Positions 54,178-61,711 of a stretch of DNA of 64,000 nt are shown in pieces. Below the pieces are notes generated by a model that saw only the letters and a program-made list of their open reading frames with translations, was not told the origin of the DNA and did not search any database. Made by a program: the position numbers and the translations under genes. Source of the DNA: an uncultured SAR116 cluster alpha proteobacterium (GTDB taxonomy: Bacteria; Pseudomonadota; Alphaproteobacteria; Puniceispirillales; Marisalimonadaceae); the NCBI GenBank assembly GCA_902529515.1, contig CABZWX010000001.1, forward strand, positions 118,670 to 182,669, read 5' to 3'. Numbering within the stretch: the first letter of the stretch is position 1; every line of letters starts with the position of its first letter.

Positions 54178-54404
54178 ATTATAAATTAAACAAAATAATA
54201 TTAAAAATTAAATAAAATAATTTAGGTTCTAATGTTTAAATTACAGTAATAAAATTTTTTCTTCACTCTTCTTTGATAAGAAGGTTTATAAAATAATTTA
54301 TTTAATAAAATATCGATATCTCCGGAAATAATGGAGAAATAATCATTAGAATGATTTTGGTATTTTGATATATTTTAAAATATATATAAAATTTAAAAAT
54401 ATGG

Positions 54405-54435
54405 TTGACTCTCCCCTAAGGGCAGAGATTAAATA
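54405..54435 (+). promoter_or_regulatory. MerR/CueR-type promoter of the copper operon
   Basis: TTGACT (54405-54410), a 19-base spacer, then TAAATA (54430-54435). The spacer region carries a 19-base dyad (54409-54427, CTCT-x-CCCT-x-AGGG-x-AGAG; 16 of 19 positions symmetric). Over-long spacers with a centred dyad are the signature of MerR-family activators such as CueR. It lies 71 bases before copC. The regulator gene is not in this window. Confidence 0.7.
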
Positions 54436-54505
54436 AAAATAATGAAAGTTTGTAAAAACTTTTTTGCTCACCACAATATCGTTTAAAAATTATTGGATAA
54501 TATTA

Positions 54506-55135
54506 ATGAAGAAACTCGGAATATTTATATTAAGTTTATTGCTGAATTTTTCAGCTGCTCTTGCTCACTCGCCAGTAGGTTTTGTAGTACCAAAAGATGG
54601 GTCTATAATCCAAAAGGCTCCAGAAAAAATGGAAATTGTTTTTACTGCACCAGCTAAATTGATCAAAGTTGAGCTCTCAAAAGTTACATCAGACCAAAAA
54701 AAATCATTAATTAGTGGCCTTCTTGGGAACGAAGCTTTAACCCCAATAAAATTAAGTAAAGATCATTTAATGAAAGAATTAAGACGTCACATCATCAGTC
54801 TACCTAAATTAAACGACGGTATTTATAAAACAGCATGGCGCGCACTTAGTGAAGATGGTCATGCCATTAAGGGAGAATTTATATTTGAGGTATCACCAAA
54901 AGGTTCAGACACATCAGGCACTGATGTAAAACTGTTGAATGGTGAAGGTCAAGTTAAACGCGTAAGAGGGACAAAAATAACAATAAAACATGGGCCATTA
55001 GGTGAGTTAATGCCAGCAATGACAATGGAATTTAATGTCTCAGATAAAAAAATAATCTCAAACCTTAAAAGGGGAGACAAAGTCAAGTTTCAAGTTAATA
55101 AAGAATTAGAACTTATTAAAATTGAATCAAAATAG
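54506..55135 (+). CDS. CopC-CusF fusion copper-binding protein
   Basis: A 209-residue periplasmic protein. Start at ATG 54506 gives a signal peptide ending ALA, so the mature protein begins with His (HSPVGFV), as in CopC, whose His1 binds Cu(II). The CopC domain (about 21-130) ends with EDGHAIKGEF, giving the second His. From about residue 145 a CusF-like OB domain follows, with the metal motif HGPLGELMPAMTMEF: His plus two Met (M-T-M), and Met where CusF has Trp. Cu(II) and Cu(I) sites in one chain are therefore predicted. First gene behind the MerR-type promoter. Confidence 0.87.
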   Translation: MKKLGIFILSLLLNFSAALAHSPVGFVVPKDGSIIQKAPEKMEIVFTAPAKLIKVELSKVTSDQKKSLISGLLGNEALTPIKLSKDHLMKELRRHIISLPKLNDGIYKTAWRALSEDGHAIKGEFIFEVSPKGSDTSGTDVKLLNGEGQVKRVRGTKITIKHGPLGELMPAMTMEFNVSDKKIISNLKRGDKVKFQVNKELELIKIESK

Positions 55136-55150
55136 ATAGCTATAAAAAAG

Positions 55151-55468
55151 ATGAAGATAAAAAAAGAATCAATCACAAAAATTAATTTTTTTAACACTTT
55201 AATGTCAGCTTACCATTTTAATTTTCAAAATTTTTTATTAGCGTTCAAAAGCCTAGTTTTCGTTCTGATTGCAAGTACCATTTCTACTTCAGTTGCCGCT
55301 AAAAGTGAGGAGAATTTATCAAATAAAAACATATATAAATCAATTTTTGACTCTTATGAAAATTGGGAATGGGAGGACACATCAAACTGGATCATTTCAA
55401 ATAACACAGTTGATGAAATTGGAGGGTGGCAATATTACTCTCGTGAAAAAAGTGAGGAAAAAAAATAG
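55151..55468 (+). CDS. Hypothetical protein in copper operon
   Basis: A 105-residue protein with a long hydrophobic segment (SLVFVLIASTISTSVAA, about residues 34-50) resembling a signal peptide ending AKS after a basic, Phe/Asn-rich leader of about 33 residues. The C-terminal part is acidic and Trp-rich (NWEWEDTSNWI). An internal Met at about residue 18 (MSAYHF) could be the true start. No family recognised. Located between copC-cusF and the TolC-type gene (about 7 bases before the next ATG), so likely part of the copper response. Confidence 0.6.
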   Translation: MKIKKESITKINFFNTLMSAYHFNFQNFLLAFKSLVFVLIASTISTSVAAKSEENLSNKNIYKSIFDSYENWEWEDTSNWIISNNTVDEIGGWQYYSREKSEEKK

Positions 55469-55475
55469 GTTAACA

Positions 55476-56876
55476 ATGAGATTTAGACTATTTTATTTCA
55501 GCTTAATATTGATATTATCTGGTTGTACGTCTTATAAATTTGAAGATAGTTTAACTAAAATTAACAGTAACAAAAATATAGTTATTGCTGGTAAAATAAC
55601 AGCAGCTATTAACCAGGAACAACAAAATGAATTATTAAATAATTCAAAAGCTCTTCTAAAATCAGAAGTTGGTGAAAAAGAAGCCGTAGAATTAATGCTT
55701 TCTAAAAGTCCTAGTTTTCAATCGCTTTTATTTAAATATCGCGGGAGTGGATCAGCTGCAGCTCAAAAGGGAAGGATTTCTAATCCAGTTTTTTCTTTTG
55801 AACGAATGGTTAAGGGTTCTGAAATAGAATATGGAAGGTTTTTAAGTTTTGGGCTACTTGACTTGCTCTCACTACCAACTAAACAAAAATCCTCTAAACT
55901 TGCCATTGATTTGAATGATATAAATTTTGCCTCTGAAATTTATGGAGCAATAAATGATGTAAGAATGTCTTGGTTTGAAGCGGTTGCTTCAGAACAACAA
56001 CTAACACTTTATGATAATGCCTTTATTGCTCTTTCTGCAAATGCTGAACTTGCTAAACGAATGAAAAAGACTGGTAATATGACAACTAGTGATCGAATTC
56101 GTCAACAATTGATCTATTCAGAATCTACTATAGCACTTGCTAAGGCAAAAATGAGAAAAATATCTAGTAGAGAAAACTTGATACGTAAAATAGGTCTAAC
56201 AAAAAGTGAAGCCAAAAATTTAACAATACCTAAACAACTACCAGAGTTACCAAAAGCACCAATAGCAATTGAGAAAATTGCTAATAAAATTAGTGATAGA
56301 TTTGACGTAAAAACTGCTCGTATTGAATATGAGTTGTTATTGGAACAGTTAGGAGTTGAAAAAATTAATTCTTACACAGATATCGAATTTGGATATAGAA
56401 ATGATAGAATAAAAGATGATGGGATTATCTCAAACAAAAAAGGCTATGAACTTGAAATTAAAATTCCAATCTTCGATTGGGGTAATCTTCAAAGAGATAC
56501 AATTCAAGCAGAACTAATTGCTAAGCAAAAGATTTATGAAAATGTCATACTAACTGCAGCTTCTGAATTTCGTGAAGCTTACCAAAATTACAGAACAGCT
56601 TTTGATATTGCAAAACATTATTATGATCAAATTATTCCAATGCATGAAACACTCTTAGAAGAAGCAACTTATAATTATAATGGAATGATAATTGGAGTAT
56701 TTGAATTGATGCAAAGCGGGCTTGAGAAATCAACAGCTGAAATAAAAGCTATAGATGCATTACAAAACTTATTCACTGCAGAACTTAACTTAAATAGTGT
56801 TGCAGTAGGAAGAAAATTTGGGGCAAGATCAAGAACCATTCCAATTGCCTCAAATAAAGCAAAAAAAGGGCATTAG
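55476..56876 (+). CDS. TolC/CusC-family outer-membrane lipoprotein
   Basis: A 466-residue outer-membrane factor. Start at ATG 55476, 8 bases past the preceding stop, gives a lipobox signal (LILILSGCTS, Cys about residue 17); an in-frame start at 55269 would lie inside the previous gene. Two OEP repeats: a first half with SPSFQSLLFKYRGSG and a second with IFDWGNLQRDTIQAEL and a coiled-coil helix TAASEFREAYQNYRTAF. No RND pump or membrane-fusion gene is nearby, so the inner-membrane partner is not in this locus. Confidence 0.88.
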   Translation: MRFRLFYFSLILILSGCTSYKFEDSLTKINSNKNIVIAGKITAAINQEQQNELLNNSKALLKSEVGEKEAVELMLSKSPSFQSLLFKYRGSGSAAAQKGRISNPVFSFERMVKGSEIEYGRFLSFGLLDLLSLPTKQKSSKLAIDLNDINFASEIYGAINDVRMSWFEAVASEQQLTLYDNAFIALSANAELAKRMKKTGNMTTSDRIRQQLIYSESTIALAKAKMRKISSRENLIRKIGLTKSEAKNLTIPKQLPELPKAPIAIEKIANKISDRFDVKTARIEYELLLEQLGVEKINSYTDIEFGYRNDRIKDDGIISNKKGYELEIKIPIFDWGNLQRDTIQAELIAKQKIYENVILTAASEFREAYQNYRTAFDIAKHYYDQIIPMHETLLEEATYNYNGMIIGVFELMQSGLEKSTAEIKAIDALQNLFTAELNLNSVAVGRKFGARSRTIPIASNKAKKGH

Positions 56877-56908
56877 TCAGAGATAGTTTTAAAAAAAAGG
56901 AGACTTAA

Positions 56909-58315
56909 ATGAAATCAAGACGCGAATTTATAAAGATGTCTGCCTTAGCAGGTACAGCAATAGCTGGTGCATCGGTTGCAACCTCTTCACTTGCAGGTTT
57001 GCCCGAGCCGGTAATACAAACGTCTGCAGAAACAATCAGTCCAAATAAGTTAAAAGAAACTTCTGAATATAATCCCGTTGTTACACTTAATGGTTGGACA
57101 CTGCCCTACAGGATGAATGGTAACTTTAAAGAATTTCATTTAGTTGCTGAACCTGTTGTTCGTGAACTAGCACCTGGAATGAATGCTAATCTTTGGGGAT
57201 ATAATGGACAAAGTCCTGGCCCTACAATTGAAGTTGTTGAGGGTGATAATGTTAGAATTTTCCTTACAAATAAATTGCCAGAACATACAAGTATACATTG
57301 GCACGGCCAAAGACTACCAAATGGAATGGACGGAGTAGCTGGGCTAAACCAATTAGCTGTAAGTCCAGGAAAAACTTTCGTGTATGAATTTAAAGCAAAA
57401 CGACCAGGTACCTTTATGTACCATCCTCATGCTGACGAAATGACACAAATGGCAATGGGTATGATGGGATTTTGGGTTACTCATCCAAAAAAAGAGCATC
57501 CCTGGATTAGCAAAGTAGATAGAGACTATTGTATTTTACTAAATGCATTTGATATTGTCCCTGGCTCAGAGACACCAAAAATAATGACTATGCTTGATTT
57601 CAATTTATGGGCTTGGAACAGCAGAATTTTTCCTGGAATTTCACCCCTTATAGCAAGAAAAAATGACCGTGTTAGAGTAAGAATTGGAAACTTAACAATG
57701 ACAAATCATCCTATTCATGTCCATGGAATAGAGTTTGAGGTAACAGGTACAGATGGTGGACCAACTCGACCAGAGAGTCGATGGAAAGAAGTAACTAGTG
57801 ATATAGCGGTTGGCCAAATGAGGCAAATAGAGTTTATTGCTGACGAAGAAGGAGACTGGGCAATGCACTGTCACAAAAGCCATCATTCAATGAATGCTAT
57901 GGGCCATAATGTGCCTACTATGATTGGCGTTGACCATAGAGGAGTATCAGAAAAGATTAAGAAGTTAGTGCCAGATTATATGGTTATGGGTGAACGAGGA
58001 ATGGCTGATATGACTGAAATGACCATGCCATTACCAGATAATACAATCCCAATGATGACAGGAGATGGTCCTTATGGTTCTGTTGAAATGGGAGGGATGT
58101 TTAGTATACTTAAGGTCAGAGCTGATCAAGCCCCAGGCGATTACACTGATCCCGGTTGGTTTAAAAATCCTATAGGAAAACAGGCTTATGAGTATAAAGG
58201 TAAATTGCCAAAAATGTCAAAAATAAATGGAACAGGCAATCCACTTATGTCTTCAAAACCTAAGATAAAAACAACCCAATTTACAGCTGTTAAACCAAAT
58301 TATAGGAAAAGTTAG
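56909..58315 (+). CDS. Multicopper oxidase, Tat-exported (CopA/CueO-like)
   Basis: A 468-residue periplasmic oxidase that likely oxidises Cu(I) to Cu(II). Twin-arginine signal SRREFIK near residue 3. Copper-binding motifs in order: HWHGQRLP, YHPHADEM, HPIHVHGIEF, and HCHKSHHSMNAMGH, which carries the T1/T3 ligands (His-Cys-His... His... Met). Met-rich patches (MTEMTMPLP, MGMMG) suggest extra copper binding. AAAAGGAG precedes the ATG. Confidence 0.93.
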   Translation: MKSRREFIKMSALAGTAIAGASVATSSLAGLPEPVIQTSAETISPNKLKETSEYNPVVTLNGWTLPYRMNGNFKEFHLVAEPVVRELAPGMNANLWGYNGQSPGPTIEVVEGDNVRIFLTNKLPEHTSIHWHGQRLPNGMDGVAGLNQLAVSPGKTFVYEFKAKRPGTFMYHPHADEMTQMAMGMMGFWVTHPKKEHPWISKVDRDYCILLNAFDIVPGSETPKIMTMLDFNLWAWNSRIFPGISPLIARKNDRVRVRIGNLTMTNHPIHVHGIEFEVTGTDGGPTRPESRWKEVTSDIAVGQMRQIEFIADEEGDWAMHCHKSHHSMNAMGHNVPTMIGVDHRGVSEKIKKLVPDYMVMGERGMADMTEMTMPLPDNTIPMMTGDGPYGSVEMGGMFSILKVRADQAPGDYTDPGWFKNPIGKQAYEYKGKLPKMSKINGTGNPLMSSKPKIKTTQFTAVKPNYRKS

Positions 58316-58349
58316 TAAATATATCTAAGGATGTTAAAAGGTATAGTTG

Positions 58350-59219
58350 ATGGATGTATGGATAGTTTTCACTCCTGTTTTGAAAGTTCTACTTTATATA
58401 GTTGGATTAGTAGTAGTTGGAACTAAATTGTTTGATCTTCATTTTAGAAAGTATCAAACAATAGACAACATGGAACAGTGTAACTTTTTATCTCAAAAGA
58501 GTTGTTTGTATGGCCTTATAATATCAGTTGGGATGATATTTTCCATAGCAGGTAATTTAGGTGGAGAATTTTTGAGTATTTTAGACCCAATTATTTTAGA
58601 GCTTGCTTTAACATCAAGGGGTGGATATGCAGCGATTTTTGCATTAATTGGTTTTATACTAATTTTAATTAGCGCAAGATATGAATTAGTCTCTCTAAAG
58701 GCCCTTGGGTGGCTAGGTATTGGTTTTGTTCTTTTATCATTTATTTATACAGGTCATTCCCAAAAATCTGGTATTTTGGCACAGATATTACTATTATTTC
58801 ATCTCATTTGTGTGGCGTTTTGGCTTGGATCTTTTATCCCATTATACAATATGTGCTCCTCTACTAATACAAGTAATCTTCATGTAATAGCCCACAGATT
58901 TGGTATTCTAGCTGTTTTTTATTTAGTTGTTTTAATAATATCTGGAGGTTCATTTGCATACATTTTGATGAATGACATTAGTCTATTATTTGACACTTCT
59001 TATGGTAACGCATTTTTAATTAAAATGTCCTTAGTTTCTTTATTACTTTTATTTGGTGCTCTAAATAAATTTAAAAATGTTCCATTAATAAAAAACGAGC
59101 CTACAGTCGGCTCGATTCAACTAAAAAAATCCATTCGCATTGAAATGTACATTGCGTTACTTATCTTATCCTCAACTAGTATTCTCACCACTTCGATGAC
59201 TTTACCTATGGGAGGTTAA
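58350..59219 (+). CDS. CopD-family copper resistance membrane protein
   Basis: A 289-residue membrane protein with about eight helices. CopD features are FHLICVAFWLGSFIPLYNMC, with a conserved His/Trp, and GNAFLIKMSLVSLLLLFGALNKFK. ATG 58350 is used; the in-frame TTG one codon up is less likely. CopD imports or handles copper together with CopC, and a CopC domain is encoded first in this operon. Last clear gene of the copper operon. Confidence 0.86.
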   Translation: MDVWIVFTPVLKVLLYIVGLVVVGTKLFDLHFRKYQTIDNMEQCNFLSQKSCLYGLIISVGMIFSIAGNLGGEFLSILDPIILELALTSRGGYAAIFALIGFILILISARYELVSLKALGWLGIGFVLLSFIYTGHSQKSGILAQILLLFHLICVAFWLGSFIPLYNMCSSTNTSNLHVIAHRFGILAVFYLVVLIISGGSFAYILMNDISLLFDTSYGNAFLIKMSLVSLLLLFGALNKFKNVPLIKNEPTVGSIQLKKSIRIEMYIALLILSSTSILTTSMTLPMGG

Positions 59220-59376
59220 ATCTTTAATTAATAAAGATCTTGCTAATATTTGGTTAGATAAAAACTCTTTCAAACAATTTAGAAACTTTATCATGTTTCT
59301 AGTTCTTTTAGTTGTCCTCTTTAACCACTTACTTTTGACAGATTTATTATTGAATTGGTATACATTTTAAAGCGTT

Positions 59377-59405
59377 ACTGTGTTAAATCTGTGACAAAAT
59401 CTGAG
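59377..59405. repeat. Direct repeat A (left copy)
   Basis: About 28 bases (ACTGTGTTAAATCTGTGACA then AAATCTGAG) recur with few mismatches at 61895-61922. Similarity continues weakly downstream (GGTATTTA). The two copies bracket 2.5 kb of small accessory genes, as attachment-site duplications do, but this could also be a shared regulatory element. Confidence 0.6.
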
Positions 59406-59417
59406 GGTATTTAATTA

Positions 59418-59798
59418 TTACTTAGGAAAAAAGAAAGCAGAACTGAATTTTATTTTCCATTTATCATCTTCTTTAATAAAAATATAAAATGAACTTATTT
59501 CTTCAAGTGGTTCATTTTTATCCTTAACTCTCAATGCCTCTTTTAAAACTAAATGTGCTTTTTCTTCATTAATTTCTACAACATCAATACTAAGTGCAAT
59601 TGTATCTTTGTAACCTCTGTTTTTTAATTCATCTAGGTTGGAATGAAACTCATTAAATTCTTTTATTTCACCATCGAGAAATCTATAGTTAGGAAAACTT
59701 AAATAGTTTTCAACTTCTTTTGTATCTCCTTTTACAAATGCCTTAACATAACCATCATACGCATCCAAAACCTCCTGCTTAAGAATTAACTTATTCAT
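59418..59798 (-). CDS. NTF2-like (SnoaL-type) protein
   Basis: A 126-residue protein with an NTF2-like cone fold: an N-terminal helix (AYDGYVKAFVKGDTKEVENYLSFP), a long strand pair and a C-terminal strand (DDKWKIKFSSAFFF). It shares the 'Y-V-x-x-F...L-x-F-P' pattern with the protein at 62604. No catalytic residues can be assigned. Its start overlaps the stop of the GFA-like gene by 8 bases, so translation is probably coupled. Confidence 0.78.
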   Translation of the reverse strand: MNKLILKQEVLDAYDGYVKAFVKGDTKEVENYLSFPNYRFLDGEIKEFNEFHSNLDELKNRGYKDTIALSIDVVEINEEKAHLVLKEALRVKDKNEPLEEISSFYIFIKEDDKWKIKFSSAFFFPK

Positions 59799-60417
59799 TC
59801 TGCAGTTCCTCTAGATTATCACCTCTAATTAAATCCAATACTCTAATTTTTCCAATTTTTGTGATAAGTTCTCTTATTGTTATTCCTTCGGCAGGAATTT
59901 TTGGTGGGGTAAGATACTCAGATATTGGTTCAATGGATAAAAATCTTTTTCTCTCTTGAGGATATTTTCTTGAATGAAAAACAGGAATAGTATCAGAGTC
60001 TAGTTCAGCAAATTCTCCCGGATAATCTTGTAAATTAAGGACAGCTAATGGTGGTATTTGTACGTTAAAGTTCTGACTACAATAATCAGGTTGAATCATA
60101 AACACATTATTTTGATAGTTGACATGGTCAACGGCAAAACAAGAAAAACAATTCTTACAATATATCCTCGTTGAACTTGCATCCCCTCTGAGTTGAGTTG
60201 CAATCATATTCTCAATTCCATTATAACTTTGAATATCTGAACGGAAATATACAGAATAGAGTATATCTTTAGGTTTTTTACCCCCATTTATCTCTGCCCA
60301 TCGCAATGCCTGCCTACAATCTTCACATGCACACATTACAGAATATTTAGGTAATGGGTCATTTAGAAATAATTGGCATGAACCACATGAACAAGAAATT
60401 TTATTTTTTTTATCCAT
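59791..60417 (-). CDS. GFA-like zinc-binding protein
   Basis: A 208-residue protein with an N-terminal GFA/CENP-V-like zinc domain (about 1-130): SCSCGSC (CxCxxC), CACEDCRQALRWA (CxxC) and YCKNCFSC (CxxCxxC). The domain is related to glutathione-dependent formaldehyde-activating enzymes. The C-terminal region (about 130-208) is unusual, ending with a helix GKIRVLDLIRGDNLEEL. Overlaps the downstream NTF2-like gene by 8 bases. Confidence 0.75.
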   Translation of the reverse strand: MDKKNKISCSCGSCQLFLNDPLPKYSVMCACEDCRQALRWAEINGGKKPKDILYSVYFRSDIQSYNGIENMIATQLRGDASSTRIYCKNCFSCFAVDHVNYQNNVFMIQPDYCSQNFNVQIPPLAVLNLQDYPGEFAELDSDTIPVFHSRKYPQERKRFLSIEPISEYLTPPKIPAEGITIRELITKIGKIRVLDLIRGDNLEELQNE

Positions 60418-60536
60418 AATTACAGTCTAATCAAAATATTCTTTGAAGGTAAAGAGTAATTGCTATTTTTCTCTAAATAGTATGGTGGTTTATAGATTAG
60501 GTTTAGCATGTCATTTTTAAGTGGTTTTTTTTTGAA

Positions 60537-60566
60537 TTGATACTTATTACATCTATAGATTATGAT
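60537..60566 (+). promoter_or_regulatory. Candidate promoter of zinc-ribbon member 3
   Basis: TTGATA (60537-60542), 18-base spacer, TATGAT (60561-60566), 35 bases before the ATG at 60602. Matches the general housekeeping consensus at 5/6 in each box. Confidence 0.45.
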
Positions 60567-60601
60567 TAGTGATTAGAAAATTAGGGGATAGGTATTTAAA
60601 A

Positions 60602-60802
60602 ATGAGTTATTTCTGTAGTAAATGTGAATACCCATTCAAGACTTTATGGAAGTGTAAATATGGACACCATAAAGAGTTGGTTTCTATTTGTTATAACTGT
60701 ATTAGAAATATCAGAAGTGTAAGAATTAGATTTATTAGTCAGATTGAAAACACCAAAAGAATTATAGGATGCAGATTAAAACTTTCTAATTTAGAATTAT
60801 AA
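60602..60802 (+). CDS. Small zinc-ribbon protein, family member 3
   Basis: A 66-residue protein (start ATG 60602, GGGGATAGG upstream; an in-frame GTG at 60569 lacks support). Cys at 5, 8, 18, 30 and 33: C-x2-C-x9-C-x11-C-x2-C, followed by a basic helix (RNIRSVRIRFISQIEN). Same family as 51644, 52177 and 61010. Located 49 bases upstream of the Cys-rich metallothionein-like gene on the same strand. Confidence 0.72.
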   Translation: MSYFCSKCEYPFKTLWKCKYGHHKELVSICYNCIRNIRSVRIRFISQIENTKRIIGCRLKLSNLEL

Positions 60803-60851
60803 CTATATAATATAACTTTATAGTCGTAACTATTAACATGGGAGTTCTGTA

Positions 60852-61004
60852 ATGAATGAATTGTCAGATAAAATAGATACTTGTTGCAAAGATACTTGTT
60901 GTGCAGATGGTTGTTGTAGTGATGGTTGCAACACTGGTGAGTGTAGTAGTAGTTGTTGCAGTGATGGATGCTGTAGTGAGTCAGTTAACTGCTGCACAGA
61001 ATAA
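60852..61004 (+). CDS. Cys-rich metallothionein-like protein
   Basis: A 50-residue open frame, ATG 60852 with GGGAG before it. It has 14 Cys (28%), in CC pairs spaced by short acidic or Ser/Gly linkers (TCCKDTCC, GCCSDGCN, SSCCSDGCCS, NCCTE). There are no aromatic residues and very few hydrophobic ones, as in metallothioneins. It does not match the known bacterial SmtA/BmtA type that I recall, which contains His and Tyr/aromatic residues and single spaced Cys. Predicted to bind Zn, Cu or Cd as thiolate clusters (inference). Low-complexity-like sequence, but the start signal and sharp compositional contrast support a real gene. Confidence 0.7.
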   Translation: MNELSDKIDTCCKDTCCADGCCSDGCNTGECSSSCCSDGCCSESVNCCTE

Positions 61005-61009
61005 ATAGT

Positions 61010-61189
61010 TTATTTCTTCTTACTCTTCCAAGTGCCACCATATTGATAACTTTCTACAAATGCAGTTTTGACTTCTTGCAAACACCTTCCGCATAGAAAT
61101 ACCCAACCCTTTAGTTCTTTATATCTACATCGATAAAGAACTTCCTTTGGTTCATCACATTTAAAACAATCCTTAGTTCTGACTCTCAT
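61010..61189 (-). CDS. Small zinc-ribbon protein, family member 4
   Basis: A 59-residue protein, ATG 61187-61189. Cys at 8, 11, 21, 33 and 36: C-x2-C-x9-C-x11-C-x2-C, with CRYKELKGWVFLCGRC and a C-terminal YQYGGTWKSKKK. I have a general sense that nearly identical small proteins are frequent in marine bacteria, without any known function. It is convergent with the Cys-rich gene (5-base gap). Confidence 0.72.
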   Translation of the reverse strand: MRVRTKDCFKCDEPKEVLYRCRYKELKGWVFLCGRCLQEVKTAFVESYQYGGTWKSKKK

Positions 61190-61363
61190 GGTTCTTATAT
61201 GGTGTCGTTTTAGAACAAACCAAAAAAGATAAGTAAAATATAAAGAGTCTGAAGACTCTCTTACAATTCAAGGGAGGAAAATTACTTCTATAATAAATGC
61301 AATTTTAGTACCTTTTATTATAAATATTTTATATTTGATAAAATAGAGAGAAGAAAATTTTAA
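61190..61363. other. Gap of 174 bases between small genes
   Basis: Contains a 6-bp stem with TGAA loop (61244-61259; AGAGTC / GACTCT) that on the minus strand is followed by T-rich sequence, and a GGGAGG (61272-61277) not followed by any ATG, GTG or TTG start. Otherwise A+T-rich with nothing I can name. Confidence 0.4.
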
Positions 61364-61456
61364 ATGAGAAAAGGACTTAAAACATTTTATAAAGTTGTCA
61401 GCATTGAAACTCTTTTCTGGGTTTTGTTAATTGTTGGAACTTTATATTTTTTCTAA
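61364..61456 (+). CDS. Possible 30-residue membrane peptide
   Basis: A 30-codon frame with a basic start (MRKGLKTFYK) and one helix (TLFWVLLIVGTLYFF). ATG 61364 follows a purine-rich stretch (GAGAGAAG). Similar in layout to other tiny membrane peptides in this region. Unproven. Confidence 0.35.
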   Translation: MRKGLKTFYKVVSIETLFWVLLIVGTLYFF

Positions 61457-61574
61457 AAATGACTCATATAAGAAAATCTAATCCAAATAAAAATCAACAA
61501 TAAAAAAATAATAAAATAACAACTATACCTAATATACTTTTGAATTTTTTGGAGTAGGGGTAAATTTACCAATA

Positions 61575-61688
61575 CTAATTTATTATAGGGTAGAGGTACA
61601 TAGCAGAATTTATATTTAAAAATATATAACCTTTTAACAAAACTAAAAAACCTGCAACTCCCAAAAAAACTTTAAAATCTTTACTCAT
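61575..61688 (-). CDS. Possible 37-residue membrane peptide
   Basis: Minus-strand frame, ATG 61686-61688, with one helix (FKVFLGVAGFLVLLKGYIF). 23 bases downstream of the small gene at 61712 and in the same direction. Unproven. Confidence 0.35.
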   Translation of the reverse strand: MSKDFKVFLGVAGFLVLLKGYIFLNINSAMYLYPIIN

Positions 61689-61711
61689 AATATTTAACTA
61701 CCTTTTAAATC

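Noticed and set aside
61272..61345. GGGAGG followed by an open 22-residue hydrophobic frame (ITSIINAILVPF-like)
   Set aside because: No ATG, GTG or TTG; ATT would be only 3 bases after the GGAGG. Not enough to call a gene.
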